Positions 1 through 9,546 of a stretch of 64,000 nucleotides of DNA are shown here, piece after piece; position 1 is the first letter of the stretch; every line of letters starts with the position of its first letter. Made by a program: the position numbers and the translations under genes. The stretch spans positions 124,001-188,000 of the forward strand of contig JADGDU010000003.1 of NCBI GenBank assembly GCA_016744705.1. Reading direction: 5' to 3'. The notes under the pieces are model-generated. The model made no database searches, was not told the DNA's origin, and was given only the letters and a program-made list of their open reading frames with translations. Source of the DNA: Candidatus Krumholzibacteriia bacterium. GTDB taxonomy: Bacteria > Krumholzibacteriota > Krumholzibacteriia > LZORAL124-64-63.

Positions 1-279
1 CAGCGTCACGTTGGCTTCACCAAAGGTCAGGCCCGTGTGGGGATCAGAATAGTAGCGATGCATGCTACCCGACTTTTGCAGATATTCGCCCGCCAGGGTA
101 ATATCAAACAAGCCCTCTCCCAAAGGCCAGGAATCCTGGGCCCCCACATAGAATCCGTGGCCTTTTTCCTCCAGACCAATGTCCGACTCGATTCCGCCGG
201 CCGTCACATGCAAAGCCAAGGCAGATGATGCCCAAACCATCAGCAAAGAGATCATCAGAGTCAGATTTCGAATTTTCAT
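1..279 (-). CDS. Secreted protein of unknown function, N-terminal 93 residues only
   Basis: The gene reads leftward and runs off the window edge, so only its first 93 codons are visible. It opens with a classic signal peptide: a basic start (MKIRN), a hydrophobic stretch and an ALA-type cleavage site near residue 23. The visible mature part (around GFYVGAQDSW and LFDITLAGEY) has alternating polar and hydrophobic residues that would fit an outer-membrane barrel or other beta-rich exported protein, but that is a guess. An AAAGGA ribosome-binding site lies about 9 bases before the ATG. It is separated from the upstream subtilase by a strong terminator, so it probably has its own promoter. Confidence 0.6.
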   Translation of the reverse strand, partial: MKIRNLTLMISLLMVWASSALALHVTAGGIESDIGLEEKGHGFYVGAQDSWPLGEGLFDITLAGEYLQKSGSMHRYYSDPHTGLTFGEANVTL

Positions 280-333
280 ACCGGCCGATCCTTTTCAGGG
301 GTGAAGTGGCCCATAACAATACAAGCTCCCCTC

Positions 334-370
334 AAAAAAAACCACCGGTGATGCAAGATCACCAGTGGTT
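334..370 (-). terminator. Rho-independent terminator of the subtilase gene
   Basis: A 13-base-pair stem (positions 340-352 pairing with 358-370, one G-T mismatch, 5-base loop) is followed on the minus strand by a run of seven or more T. It sits about 65 bases past the stop codon of the large subtilase gene. Confidence 0.9.
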
Positions 371-435
371 CATGAAATTTTGATTCTCCTGAGGCGCCGG
401 ACGAAGGGCGCCCCAGAAGATTCGCGAGGACAGTT

Positions 436-3400
436 CTAGCGCACCAGAACCATGCTCTTGACACTGACGTCACCATCGGCGGACAAACGCATGAAGTACG
501 TGCCTGAGGCCACGGACTTACCAGCGTCGTCACGACCGGTCCAGCGCACTGAGTGGGTGCCGGCGGTCATGGTTTCGCTCACCAGGGAACGGACCAAACG
601 ACCGGACACGTCATACAGTTTCAGCTGCACATTGGCGTCGCGGGGCAGACTGAATTTGATATCAGTCTGCGGGTTGAATGGATTGGGCACAGCGCCAGTC
701 AGATGCATGACGTTGGGCAAACCATCGCCCACAGCACTCACGTCGTCGCCCACAACCAGAGTCACGGGTAATTCGATGGAACTGGTAACAGGGTCATTGG
801 ACAAAACAGTCATCACTGCTTCATAAGTGCCCATTTCCAAGCCAGCTGCGTCAAAGTGCACAGTCACCATTTCGCTGCTGCCAACACCAACCGTACCACT
901 GAGCGGGTCCGCAGTGACCCAGGTCAACGGAGGATGGGAAGCAAAACGAATGGCCAAATCGCTATGCAGGTAGTTGCTGTTAAATGCTACCTGAAGACCA
1001 TCGGTTCCGGTTGCATCTTCAATACCAACACTACAACCACTGCCATCAGAAACAGTGTGGTACTGGTAGGTGATACTGCCGTCGGCAGCGATGATCACCT
1101 GGAAGGTTTCAGGCGAGCTGCCACCGTAATGAACCACAGCTTCGAATTGCACAATGAACTCACTGCCCACACTCTGATAGTAAATGGTACCACCGGAGTT
1201 AGTATTCATATCATCCCAGAAGGGGGCCAACAGGTTGTTGGGATCTTCACTATTGGGCATGCCAACATGGGTGTAGCTGCTACTTGTCGACGTGAAGCTC
1301 AACCAACCGTTGGTACAAACCCGGATGCTGTCGAAAGTGTTTCCGTAGAAGTTAAAATCGAAGCCCAGAGCGTAAGGACCGCTGTTGGCATCATCACCGC
1401 TGGGAAGAGCCGTGCCACTGCCGGAAATATCATTCCAGTTATACACGGGGCCATTGGCCTCATCACTGTCAGTCCAACTGTAACCGTAGGCGTCGGGGCC
1501 ACCGAAACCAGTTACAGGATTGACGGCTTCGCGTTCATCCTTTTCACCCTTTGCCAGTGAGATGGAAGGAACGGTGCTGGGCACGGTTTGGCCTTTTTCG
1601 CCTTCCACAAGGGAAAGGTTGTAGGTCAATGTGGCGGTGCCGTTGTTGGTGATGTTTAAGTACTGATCTTCTGTAGCATCAGCAGCCAGGTTGGCGGTGA
1701 AGGATGCAGCATCCAGACCGATGACCGGCGTGCCGGGAGTGCCCTGCTCGGGGAACTCAATGAAGTCCAGGTAGGCAGCATCGTCACCATTGCTAACAAG
1801 ACCGTCTTTTGCATAAGCCCACTTGAAGGTGTGCTCGCCACTGGAGACTGAAAGAGAATACTGAGTCCAGGAAATCTCTCCAGACCAAGCTTCAATGAGA
1901 TTTCCATCAAGATAGAAGTTCAGGAAATCATAGGTCGCTTCACTGCTGACCTTGTACCAGAAAGTCAACATATCGGTATCCGTGATTTCCATAGTGATGG
2001 AAATTTCACTGCTCGAATTATGGCCAATGGAGCCACTTTGGGCACTGTAGGTGCCTTCTTGAGGATCATTGGTGGTGATCGTCCAGGGAGTGCTGCCCTG
2101 ATCCCACAGATAGCTGCTGAAATCGCCGGTTTCAAAATCTTCAGCGAACAATTCGGGCAGGATGAAGTCCTGGGTCAGGTCTCCCACCATTTCAATGTCC
2201 ATGATCACATGACCCAGACCGTTGGCACGGGCACGCAGGGAATAGAAATTTCCTGCACCTGAGGGCAGAGCCAGGCTGTAAAAACCGTTGGCATCTGCCA
2301 CGGCTGGGGCCAGCGGAGTGCCTATGGCAGTCACAGTGGCACCGGGCACCACGTTTGTATCCGGCCCATAAATGTAACCGCTGATGGTGCTGGTGGGGAA
2401 AGCCACCAGAGCAAGATCGCCGTTTACGGTTCCTTCTTCAGGAATCGTCACGCTGAGGGCACCGGCATTGTAACCGAAATAGGACACTTCAAAATTGGCT
2501 GCGCCTGCAGGCATCGTCATACTGTAGAAACCAGTAGCATCGGTGCGAGCACTGTTGGAGGCACCAATTTTTTTAACCAGGGCGCCTTCAATGGGCAGTC
2601 CGGTGGAACTGTCGGTGATGTAACCTTCGAGATTTCCCACGCCACCCATGACAGCCAGCACGGCTGCATAAGCATCCACAAAACCATGACCATAGTCGTT
2701 ATCGTCACCGGCAGGGCCCAGATCAATGGCCGTGGCCATCAGAACTTCCTTGACCGTGATCACGTCCACGTTAGGGTTGGAGGCGCGCATCAGGGCCACC
2801 ACACCAGCAAGGTGAGGACCGGCCATGGAAGTACCACTCTTGAAAGAGTAACCACCTGTGGAATCAACACTGTAAATATCACTACCAGGAGCCATAATCT
2901 CAGGCTTCATGGCAAACTCGCCACCACAGCCGCTGGGGCCACGGCTGGAGAAACTGCTGACGGTGTATGGAGCACTGGTAATCGTGGAGCCAACACTGAA
3001 ACAGTTAGTGGGGCTGGCGGCCCGATCAGCAGGAGAGCGCATGGTTGTTCCGCTGGGACCTTCATTACCAGCAGACCAAGTCAGGCAGACGCCGGCGGCT
3101 TCACAGTTGTCGAGGGCATCCCACCAACGGCTGTCACAGTCGTAGTAACCGTCGAAATTTTCGTTAACTCCCCAGGAATTTTGTACCACTACCGGCATGT
3201 CGTCCAAAGTCAGAGGGTTGTTATCAGGATCGGCCATGAACTCGAGTGAGGCGATGACGCCGTTATCAAAATCAACACCGGTGCCGGAGTTGATGATGTT
3301 GGTTGCGATCCATAAGGCACCAGGAGCGACACCGATAGTATCGTCTGCAGCCAGTCCGGTGATGCTGCCCATAACGTGGGAACCGTGACCATGAGTATCC

Positions 3401-4086
3401 ATAGGCGTGGCGTGGCCCAATTGGGCTGCATCCAGCCAACATTCTTCCACTGGTTCGGTATTTCCACGCCAGCGATCAGTCAGGGCAATGTGATTTCCAG
3501 CCACACCAGTGTCCAAAACACCGACGACAACGCCAGAACCATCGATGCCCAATTCATCCCACACACGGCGGGCACCAACGGCCACAACACCAGGGGTGAT
3601 GCCTACGCCACGGGAACCGTCAGCCACTACTTTTTTACTCTTGATGGGCTCGATGAGCTCCACCACCAGGTCAGCTTCCACACGCTCAACATCGGCGCGG
3701 GCTGCCAGTTCACGGATGGCATCAACGGTACCGGTGACAACCACCGCGTTGACGATCCAGTGGGAGGTGAACCCCAGGATGGTTCCGCCGGCTTTACTAC
3801 TTTCAAGGTCTGCCAACAGGTTGGTTTGGCTGTCCTTAGCCTGGCCTTGCAGAGTTTCCAGAACGGTGCTGTGACGGACATCCAAGCTGGCTTTGCTGTC
3901 GTGCAGCTCCCAGTCGAGAGCCCGGATATCGGCCTGTTGGCCCATGACCACAAGAACTTTGACGACATCGTCGTTCTGCATGGTGCGCAGCTGGCCTTCC
4001 AGCCCTGGTGTGATGTAACCGGCCTGGGCAATCCCGGCCGCCAACATCACCAAAAGGCTGAGCGTGAGAAATTTTAACATTTTCAT
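436..4086 (-). CDS. Secreted S8 (subtilisin-like) serine peptidase with FlgD/Ig-like C-terminal domain
   Basis: A 1216-residue exported protease. The start chosen is the ATG at 4086, which has a GGGGA ribosome-binding site and gives a clean signal peptide (MKMLKFLTLSLLV, cleavage near AQA); an in-frame ATG 36 bases upstream lacks these. A propeptide-like region precedes the catalytic domain. The subtilase triad is visible: Asp192 in VLDTGV, His234 in HGHGSHV and Ser420 in SGTSMAGP, with the oxyanion Asn in NSWGV. Two carboxypeptidase-regulatory-like beta domains follow (about 480-650), then a MAM/lectin-like region with LFAEDFETGDF, further beta domains, and a final FlgD/Ig-like module with NPFNP and ending in VLVR. 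In FCB-type bacteria such C-terminal modules are associated with secretion or surface attachment. It is transcribed alone, with a promoter at 4214-4242 and a terminator at 334-370. Confidence 0.93.
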   Translation of the reverse strand: MKMLKFLTLSLLVMLAAGIAQAGYITPGLEGQLRTMQNDDVVKVLVVMGQQADIRALDWELHDSKASLDVRHSTVLETLQGQAKDSQTNLLADLESSKAGGTILGFTSHWIVNAVVVTGTVDAIRELAARADVERVEADLVVELIEPIKSKKVVADGSRGVGITPGVVAVGARRVWDELGIDGSGVVVGVLDTGVAGNHIALTDRWRGNTEPVEECWLDAAQLGHATPMDTHGHGSHVMGSITGLAADDTIGVAPGALWIATNIINSGTGVDFDNGVIASLEFMADPDNNPLTLDDMPVVVQNSWGVNENFDGYYDCDSRWWDALDNCEAAGVCLTWSAGNEGPSGTTMRSPADRAASPTNCFSVGSTITSAPYTVSSFSSRGPSGCGGEFAMKPEIMAPGSDIYSVDSTGGYSFKSGTSMAGPHLAGVVALMRASNPNVDVITVKEVLMATAIDLGPAGDDNDYGHGFVDAYAAVLAVMGGVGNLEGYITDSSTGLPIEGALVKKIGASNSARTDATGFYSMTMPAGAANFEVSYFGYNAGALSVTIPEEGTVNGDLALVAFPTSTISGYIYGPDTNVVPGATVTAIGTPLAPAVADANGFYSLALPSGAGNFYSLRARANGLGHVIMDIEMVGDLTQDFILPELFAEDFETGDFSSYLWDQGSTPWTITTNDPQEGTYSAQSGSIGHNSSSEISITMEITDTDMLTFWYKVSSEATYDFLNFYLDGNLIEAWSGEISWTQYSLSVSSGEHTFKWAYAKDGLVSNGDDAAYLDFIEFPEQGTPGTPVIGLDAASFTANLAADATEDQYLNITNNGTATLTYNLSLVEGEKGQTVPSTVPSISLAKGEKDEREAVNPVTGFGGPDAYGYSWTDSDEANGPVYNWNDISGSGTALPSGDDANSGPYALGFDFNFYGNTFDSIRVCTNGWLSFTSTSSSYTHVGMPNSEDPNNLLAPFWDDMNTNSGGTIYYQSVGSEFIVQFEAVVHYGGSSPETFQVIIAADGSITYQYHTVSDGSGCSVGIEDATGTDGLQVAFNSNYLHSDLAIRFASHPPLTWVTADPLSGTVGVGSSEMVTVHFDAAGLEMGTYEAVMTVLSNDPVTSSIELPVTLVVGDDVSAVGDGLPNVMHLTGAVPNPFNPQTDIKFSLPRDANVQLKLYDVSGRLVRSLVSETMTAGTHSVRWTGRDDAGKSVASGTYFMRLSADGDVSVKSMVLVR

Positions 4087-4213
4087 GGACGAGTCCCCTT
4101 TTTCTTCAATTTTGAGGGTCAATCAACCGCATAAAGACACGAAAAAGCAACAATGTTTCACAAAAGTGTCGCAAAAGAATTGTTTTCTAACTTTCCGTGG
4201 GCATTTTCAATAT

Positions 4214-4242
4214 ATTATACCATAGATCCTGAATAAATTGAA
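4214..4242 (-). promoter_or_regulatory. Sigma-70-type promoter of the subtilase gene
   Basis: A perfect TATAAT -10 (complement of 4214-4219) is preceded by exactly 17 bases and a weak TTCAAT -35 (complement of 4237-4242). It faces the subtilase gene across an A/T-rich 5' leader of about 120 bases. Confidence 0.6.
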
Positions 4243-4260
4243 GTTATAATTCGGCGGGAT

Positions 4261-4788
4261 TTAAACTGGCAGGGTGGCCTTCAGAATAAGAAAGACCATC
4301 ACGAGACTCAGAGCATGCTTGATGAGGATGGCCAACAAACGGCCTAAAAATGCGTATCCGCCAATGCGCAAACTGGGTTCGAGTTTCTGTTCAACGTAAT
4401 ACTCACCACTGACGGCGCCACCAAAAGCCCCCACAAAACTGCCCAGAACCGCGCCCAGCACCGGTACAAATTGGTTTCCAATCCACGCCCCCAGTAAACC
4501 ACCCACAAATGCCATAGTTACGCCAGTTTTGGAAGCACCTTGTTTGGCCGCGTAAAAAGTGCCCACCACAAATTCAATGCCTTCGCCCAAGAGAGCGATG
4601 CCCAACAATACCAAAATCAATTGCCAACTGATGGGATCAAAGCCAGTGAACAAGGCATAAATCAAGGCCAGGCCGATAACGATAAAGTTGCCACCAAGGC
4701 CCAGATAGACAAACAGGGAGGCGGTCACCAGCAGCAGCGACCAGAGAAAAAAGCCCAGCCACTGACCCACTGTTTGCAATAATTCCAT
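4261..4788 (-). CDS. DUF456 family membrane protein
   Basis: A 175-residue protein made almost wholly of membrane segments with glycine-rich small-residue repeats (GVTMAFVGGLLGAWIGN, VLGAVLGSFVGAFGGAV), the hallmark of DUF456 proteins. These are predicted inner-membrane proteins whose function is unknown; the glycine-zipper-like segments suggest close helix packing. It begins 5 bases after the stop codon of the upstream lipoprotein gene, so the two are almost certainly one transcript. Length matches the family. Confidence 0.85.
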   Translation of the reverse strand: MELLQTVGQWLGFFLWSLLLVTASLFVYLGLGGNFIVIGLALIYALFTGFDPISWQLILVLLGIALLGEGIEFVVGTFYAAKQGASKTGVTMAFVGGLLGAWIGNQFVPVLGAVLGSFVGAFGGAVSGEYYVEQKLEPSLRIGGYAFLGRLLAILIKHALSLVMVFLILKATLPV

Positions 4789-4793
4789 AACCG

Positions 4794-5462
4794 TCAGTGG
4801 CCTGGGTTGAACGTTTTCTCACCCGCATTGACCGCAAAAGGCAAGGTATTGCCCAAAGGCGGTATGGTGCAGTTGTAACGCTCTGGGTTATAATCGCAAA
4901 GAGGGTTGTAGGCGTAGTTGAAGTCCAGATCGACCATACCGTCGGCATCGATGGTGATATCCAGATAACGGCCGCCGGAATAAACATCTTTCCCACTGTT
5001 GGCATCAAAGAAGGGCAGCCACAGATAATCTCCGCCATGAGTATTGACGGGACCAAACACATCCAGGGAATAGGTTTCTTCCTGCCATTTGAATTTCACA
5101 TAACCACGGCGCAGGTAAGGTACAGTCTGCCCTTTGCGTTTGGTAAGACTAACGGTGTCGGTGCCAGCTTCGGCGATAAAGGGAGTTTGGAAGCGCATTT
5201 CCGGGAAGGGGAAAAAATAATTCAGTCCTTCGAAGCCCTTGAGTCTGTCAACAGGCAGAGCGGTGCGTTTGGGATCACTGAATTCTTCATTCTTTTCAAT
5301 GCGCATTTCCACCAGGGCGATCTCCCAGTTTTCATGGACGGCCCCCTCCATCACAAAACTGCCAGGAGCCTCGGCCTCGGATGAACCGCCACCACAGCCC
5401 ACAAGCAGGGGCAAGAGAAAAAGAACGGGCAGCAGAATAAACATACGTATAGGCTGAATCAT
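4794..5462 (-). CDS. DUF1684 family lipoprotein
   Basis: A 222-residue predicted lipoprotein. Starting at the ATG at 5462 gives a short signal peptide ending in the lipobox LLVGC, so the mature N-terminus would be a lipidated Cys followed by GGGSS. The body matches DUF1684: a region around FEGLNYFFPFPEMRF, a central LWLPFFDANSGKDVYSGGRY block, and the diagnostic end LDFNYAYNPLCDYNPE ... LPFAVNAGEK. The family is widespread and has no known reaction. It is the first gene of a pair with the DUF456 protein. The reading frame is open a further 37 codons upstream, but those residues do not look like a signal peptide. Confidence 0.85.
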   Translation of the reverse strand: MIQPIRMFILLPVLFLLPLLVGCGGGSSEAEAPGSFVMEGAVHENWEIALVEMRIEKNEEFSDPKRTALPVDRLKGFEGLNYFFPFPEMRFQTPFIAEAGTDTVSLTKRKGQTVPYLRRGYVKFKWQEETYSLDVFGPVNTHGGDYLWLPFFDANSGKDVYSGGRYLDITIDADGMVDLDFNYAYNPLCDYNPERYNCTIPPLGNTLPFAVNAGEKTFNPGH

Positions 5463-5484
5463 GATGACACTTTCGTTGATCAAA

Positions 5485-5513
5485 TGGACAAGACGATGGA
5501 GCCCCCTCATAAT
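5485..5513 (+). promoter_or_regulatory. Promoter for the polytopic membrane protein / mscS pair
   Basis: TGGACA at 5485-5490 and CATAAT at 5508-5513 are spaced by exactly 17 bases. The -10 lies inside the left half of a 10-base inverted repeat (TCATAATAAC at 5507-5516, its complement at 5553-5562), in the gap between divergent genes. Confidence 0.5.
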
Positions 5514-5593
5514 AACATGAGACGGTTCCAGTTTCAAAACGGTGATGCAGTGGTTATTATGACGGGTACTCATTCAAGGCCATAGGAGAAAAA

Positions 5594-7414
5594 TTGAATA
5601 TCAGTGAAGAAAGCCTGAAACCACATTTCGTCGGAACAGCCGAAAAAGGCCACCAAAGGCCATCCTTCATGGTGGATGTGGCCGTTTTCATGGCTGCCCT
5701 GTTGGGCCACCTACCCACCTTTGGGGCCTGGTGGAACCGGGATGATTGGAGCTTTCTAGGCCTTGCTTCCGGCCTAACCGAAAGCGGCGGGGGCTTTCCC
5801 GCCCGGTTCATCAGCCAACATTTGTACTGGGACTTGACTTGGCCCCTGCTGGGAGTCCACTCCGATCCCCATGCTGGAATCCGCCTTTTGGTTTATAGCC
5901 TGTGCGCTGTATTGATGACGCGCATTGCGGCCCGAGCTGGCCTCGGCACCCTACCCCGCCTGGTGGCCGGGCTCATGGTAGCGGCCACTCCCCTGGCTTT
6001 TGAATCTCTGTATTGGGCAGCTGGCATTCAGGAATTGTTGGGCGCTGTTTTTGCTTTGGGGGCTGTGGAACGATGGATGGCCGGAACCCGGCGCCACATG
6101 TTGGTGGCTACGGCCTTGGCAGTGCTGTCCATCTTCTCCAAAGAATCCGGGCTGGGCCTGGGTTTCTTGCTGCTGGTTATGCTCTTTGTGGGCATTGGAC
6201 CCGCTCTCAAGGACCGGGCTTTCGCTTGGGCCATGTGTTTCCTGATTCTGCTCTTTGGGATGATCGAAGGCGTCTTGTTGGTCCAGCACTTCCCCACCGG
6301 CCCTGGTGAGTATTTCGCCATGGGCGGCGCCACCCAAATCGCCACCAACCTGGGCACCATGGGTTGGTGGATGCTTTCGCCCGGCCCTTTGCTGGCCACC
6401 GATCTACTCTGGCCCCAAATGGCTGGCGGAGCCATGCTCTTCATCCTTTGGGGTGCCTGGTCCCTTACGCAATTCCGGCAAGGCAAAAAATTGCCCATGC
6501 TCTCGCTGGTGGCCGCTCTTTTGAGCCTTATTCCTATCCTCCCTTTGGAAGCGCAATTGAACCCCTACTTCGGCTTCATGGGAATTTGCGCCGGATCCCT
6601 GGCCGTGGCCTCCATGATTCCCCGGCATTGGAAATCATCTCCTTTCCTGCTGGTGAGCCTGAGCCTGCTGGCGGCAGCCTGGGGCTTTTTTGGCATGGAA
6701 ACCCGCTTGAACCAACGGGACGATTCCGGCTTACCCGCCCATCCGCTGGTGCGCTCCACAAGTTTGTCCTGGCAAATTTGCCAGATGCTACCCCAGCTTC
6801 CCCTGGACAGAGAACCTGGCCAGCGCCAGGCCGTGACCTTTCTGCAAATCCCCATGAGTTCTCACCAGATGGAAATGGCCGATCGCCTGGGCGGGCTTTG
6901 GGTCACCGAAAGTCCGTTGCACGATGCCCTCGGCAGTAACCTGGGGCCCCGATTGGTTTTGGGTGATAGCATTAGGGTGGATTGGGTCAACGCCCTCTTC
7001 CACAATCCCCATGAAGCTCTGGTGCTGGTGGAAAACGGGACCGATTTTAAACATTGGGGCAACACCGGAAACGCAGCCATCTACGCCGCCTTGACTGACA
7101 TCGGCATGGGTCGGTTTGAACGGGCGCGCAAACACATGCTGAGGGCAGCCGACCTCAACGACAAAACCATGTCCTTTGCCTATGATCCCAGCCAAATGGT
7201 CGTATCTGCGGAGCAGATTCTCTCGCGAAAAGAAGAATTCATTGATTGGACCGTAGCCTTGATGGGCCCCGACCATTCACCCCAGGAAGTGGGTGGGTTG
7301 CAGGATCTGTTTTTCAACATTCTGAGCACCATAACTGGTCAAAGCATCGCAGAATTGAGCCAGGGAGGCTCTCTCATCATCCAGGAAAAGCCAAAGGAGA
7401 AACCCAGTGAATAG
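5594..7414 (+). CDS. Large polytopic membrane protein, possibly GT-C-like glycosyltransferase
   Basis: A 606-residue membrane protein with about ten hydrophobic segments in the first 380 residues and a soluble C-terminal part. It starts at TTG, supported by an AGGAG site 5 bases upstream. After the first membrane segment there is WWNRDDWSFL, an acidic loop of the kind found in GT-C fold glycosyltransferases (lipid-phosphosugar users), and further on RFISQHLYWDL. I cannot assign it to a named family. The C-terminal region (about 480-570) resembles a helical repeat. It shares an 8-base overlap with the downstream mechanosensitive channel gene, indicating coupled expression. Confidence 0.75.
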   Translation: MNISEESLKPHFVGTAEKGHQRPSFMVDVAVFMAALLGHLPTFGAWWNRDDWSFLGLASGLTESGGGFPARFISQHLYWDLTWPLLGVHSDPHAGIRLLVYSLCAVLMTRIAARAGLGTLPRLVAGLMVAATPLAFESLYWAAGIQELLGAVFALGAVERWMAGTRRHMLVATALAVLSIFSKESGLGLGFLLLVMLFVGIGPALKDRAFAWAMCFLILLFGMIEGVLLVQHFPTGPGEYFAMGGATQIATNLGTMGWWMLSPGPLLATDLLWPQMAGGAMLFILWGAWSLTQFRQGKKLPMLSLVAALLSLIPILPLEAQLNPYFGFMGICAGSLAVASMIPRHWKSSPFLLVSLSLLAAAWGFFGMETRLNQRDDSGLPAHPLVRSTSLSWQICQMLPQLPLDREPGQRQAVTFLQIPMSSHQMEMADRLGGLWVTESPLHDALGSNLGPRLVLGDSIRVDWVNALFHNPHEALVLVENGTDFKHWGNTGNAAIYAALTDIGMGRFERARKHMLRAADLNDKTMSFAYDPSQMVVSAEQILSRKEEFIDWTVALMGPDHSPQEVGGLQDLFFNILSTITGQSIAELSQGGSLIIQEKPKEKPSE

Positions 7415-8495
7415 TTGGGAAAGTATTGCTGCCAAAACAGTGGGACCATGGACCTTGTCGCAAATGCTACTGGCCTTTGGTTTTTTAGTGGGCAGCTTTG
7501 TTTTGCGGGCCATTTTTAATGCAGTGGTGGCCAACCGCCTCAAGACTTTTGCCGAAAAAACCGAAACCGAAGCCGATGACATGGCCGTAGCTGCCATCTT
7601 CTCACCCCTTGGACTCATCTTACCGGTGGTGGGAATCTTTTTCGCAGTACGAACCTTGCTGGGCGTCCAACCCACCTGGTTGGGATATGCGGACACCGGA
7701 TTTCGCATCACTACCATTTTTGTAGTGACCTGGACCATGTTTAAAATGCTGGATGCAGCCGCTGTTTTTATGGGCGACCTGACCAGCCGCACAGAGAGCA
7801 AGCTGGACGACCAGCTGATCCCTTTGATCCGCAAAGCAGCCAAAACCTTTCTCGTGATTTTGGCCTTTATCCTGACGGCCCAGAACCTGGGCTACTCCGT
7901 CAGCGGATTGATTGCCGGCTTGGGTATTGGTGGTTTGGCTCTGGCCATGGCCGCCAAAGATACCCTGGCCAATCTCTTTGGGTCTTTGATGATTCTGATT
8001 GACCGGCCATTTCATGTGGGCGACTGGATCACCTTCTCAGGTGGCGATGGTGTGGTTGAGGAGATCGGCCTGCGCAGCACCCGGGTCCGGACCTTTGCCA
8101 AGACCGTGGTATCAATTCCCAATGCGGCCCTGGCCAATGCCACAGTGGAGAATCATTCCTTGATGCCCAAGCGGCGGATTAAATTCACCTTGGGAGTGAC
8201 CTATGAATCCACTGTGGAGCAGGTGGAGGCCCTGGTCCTCAATATTGAAAAGTATTTGAAAAGTAATAAAGATATTGATCAGGAATTTATGTTGGTGAAG
8301 TTCACCACTTTTAATGATTCAAGTTTGGATTTGTTTGTTTATTGTTTCACCGTGACCACGGATTGGACTCAGCACTTGTCAGTGAAGCAGGATGTCAATT
8401 TTAAGGTCATGGGATTGGTTGAAGAGTTGGGCATGGGCATTGCCTATCCTACCCAGACGGTGCATTTGGTGGGAGAAGGACCTGGGGAACAATAA
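7407..8495 (+). CDS. mscS: MscS family small-conductance mechanosensitive channel
   Basis: A 362-residue MscS-type channel that would release solutes on hypo-osmotic shock. The GTG start has an AAAGGAGA site and overlaps the end of the preceding gene by 8 bases. Several N-terminal membrane helices lead to the pore helix region (LIAGLGIGGLALAMAAKDTLANLFGS), which carries the Gly/Ala pattern of MscS TM3, followed by the conserved beta-domain signature RPFHVGDWITFSGGDGVVEEIGLRSTRVRTF and the PNAALANATVEN motif. The cytoplasmic C-terminal domain is complete. Function as a channel is secure; whether it has a special partner in the upstream membrane protein is unknown. Confidence 0.93.
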   Translation: MNSWESIAAKTVGPWTLSQMLLAFGFLVGSFVLRAIFNAVVANRLKTFAEKTETEADDMAVAAIFSPLGLILPVVGIFFAVRTLLGVQPTWLGYADTGFRITTIFVVTWTMFKMLDAAAVFMGDLTSRTESKLDDQLIPLIRKAAKTFLVILAFILTAQNLGYSVSGLIAGLGIGGLALAMAAKDTLANLFGSLMILIDRPFHVGDWITFSGGDGVVEEIGLRSTRVRTFAKTVVSIPNAALANATVENHSLMPKRRIKFTLGVTYESTVEQVEALVLNIEKYLKSNKDIDQEFMLVKFTTFNDSSLDLFVYCFTVTTDWTQHLSVKQDVNFKVMGLVEELGMGIAYPTQTVHLVGEGPGEQ

Positions 8496-8502
8496 CGGTT
8501 TT

Positions 8503-8529
8503 GGAGTTCCCCCATTGCGGGGGAACTCC
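8503..8529. terminator. Hairpin between convergent genes
   Basis: A perfect 11-base-pair stem (8503-8513 with 8519-8529, loop ATTGC) lies in the 42-base gap between the convergent mscS and FlgD-domain genes. Neither strand has a good T-run after it, so it may terminate poorly or protect 3' ends. Confidence 0.6.
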
Positions 8530-8537
8530 ACTCCATA

Positions 8538-9455
8538 TCAGGGCACCAAGACCAGTTTCGTCGAAGTGCTCCATCCCTGCCCATCTGCCCGGCAGAAGTA
8601 CACGCCTCCACTCTGAGGCACACCAGCATTGTTCATTCCATTCCAAACCCACTGATGCTCACCCTGGTCCAGCAGACCGTTGTGCAGCTGCGCCACCCGG
8701 TGCCCGGCCAGATCGAACACATTGACCACCACTGACCCAGCGCGATCCAGGCTCATTTTAATGGTCGTTTGTGGATTAAACGGATTGGGAGCAGCAACCA
8801 GTTGAGCAGGAGCCAAGACCACCGGCACAGAGGCCACCGCTACACTTGTCATTTCAAACTCACCATTGGTGACATCCAGAATAATGAAGTCTTCCGGCTC
8901 ACCCAGCATCCCCACAAAAGTCCCTGAAAAGCCATCAAGCCCCACCGCAGTAATATTGAAGCTCCCGCTGGTGCTGATAAATTTATGCTCGGCCTCCAGG
9001 CTATCGAACCAGAGTTGGAAATCGTCCCCTTGTTCAGGAATCGTCAAATTGAGGGCATCATCGATCCACCCAAACCCTGCTGTCATGTTCTCGATGTCCA
9101 CGGCGTAGCTACCCACGGCCGGCCCTTCAGGGAAGGTGACAAAAAGAAGAACCACATCTTGAGTACCATCGGGATTGTCAATGGCGCCGACGGCGATGGT
9201 ACGGGTGCTATCACCCACGGCACCAAGGATACCGCCACCACAGCCGCTGGTCTGGCCTTCTGGGAAAGTGAGATCCTCATTCCATCTGGGGCCATCGGCT
9301 AGGAAGGATCCTTCGAGGCCACCAAAAGGCCACTGTTCATAGTCGAAAGAAAGGCTTCCTTCTCCATATTCTCCCACAATGACTTGGGCACCAGCAGTGG
9401 AGAAAGCCATGACAGCCATCATGAGAAAGAGCAGGACGTGGCGAAATTTTGGCAT
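8538..9455 (-). CDS. Secreted protein with FlgD/Ig-like C-terminal domain, function unknown
   Basis: A 305-residue exported protein. The start at 9455 has a GGGGAGA site 8 bases upstream and gives a standard signal peptide (MPKFRHVLLFLMMAVMAFS, cleavage after AGA). The N-terminal 200 residues form an unrecognised beta-rich domain with a SGCGGGILG stretch. The last 85 residues are a FlgD/Ig-like module with NPFNPQTTIKMSL and the closing STKLVLVP, the same class of C-terminal domain as in the two subtilases in this window, so all three probably share an export or anchoring route. It is monocistronic, with a good promoter just upstream. Confidence 0.85.
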   Translation of the reverse strand: MPKFRHVLLFLMMAVMAFSTAGAQVIVGEYGEGSLSFDYEQWPFGGLEGSFLADGPRWNEDLTFPEGQTSGCGGGILGAVGDSTRTIAVGAIDNPDGTQDVVLLFVTFPEGPAVGSYAVDIENMTAGFGWIDDALNLTIPEQGDDFQLWFDSLEAEHKFISTSGSFNITAVGLDGFSGTFVGMLGEPEDFIILDVTNGEFEMTSVAVASVPVVLAPAQLVAAPNPFNPQTTIKMSLDRAGSVVVNVFDLAGHRVAQLHNGLLDQGEHQWVWNGMNNAGVPQSGGVYFCRADGQGWSTSTKLVLVP

Positions 9456-9517
9456 TGGGAGTCTCCCCGAAGAGCAAAAACTGAGTGGCAGCATTGTTTG
9501 AAAAATTATCAGACTCA

Positions 9518-9546
9518 ATTATAGCATGAAACGGGATTTTTGTCCC
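9518..9546 (-). promoter_or_regulatory. Promoter of the secreted FlgD-domain protein
   Basis: TATAAT (complement of 9518-9523) and GGGACA (complement of 9541-9546) are spaced by 17 bases. The -35 and spacer lie inside the hairpin at 9526-9553. Confidence 0.6.
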
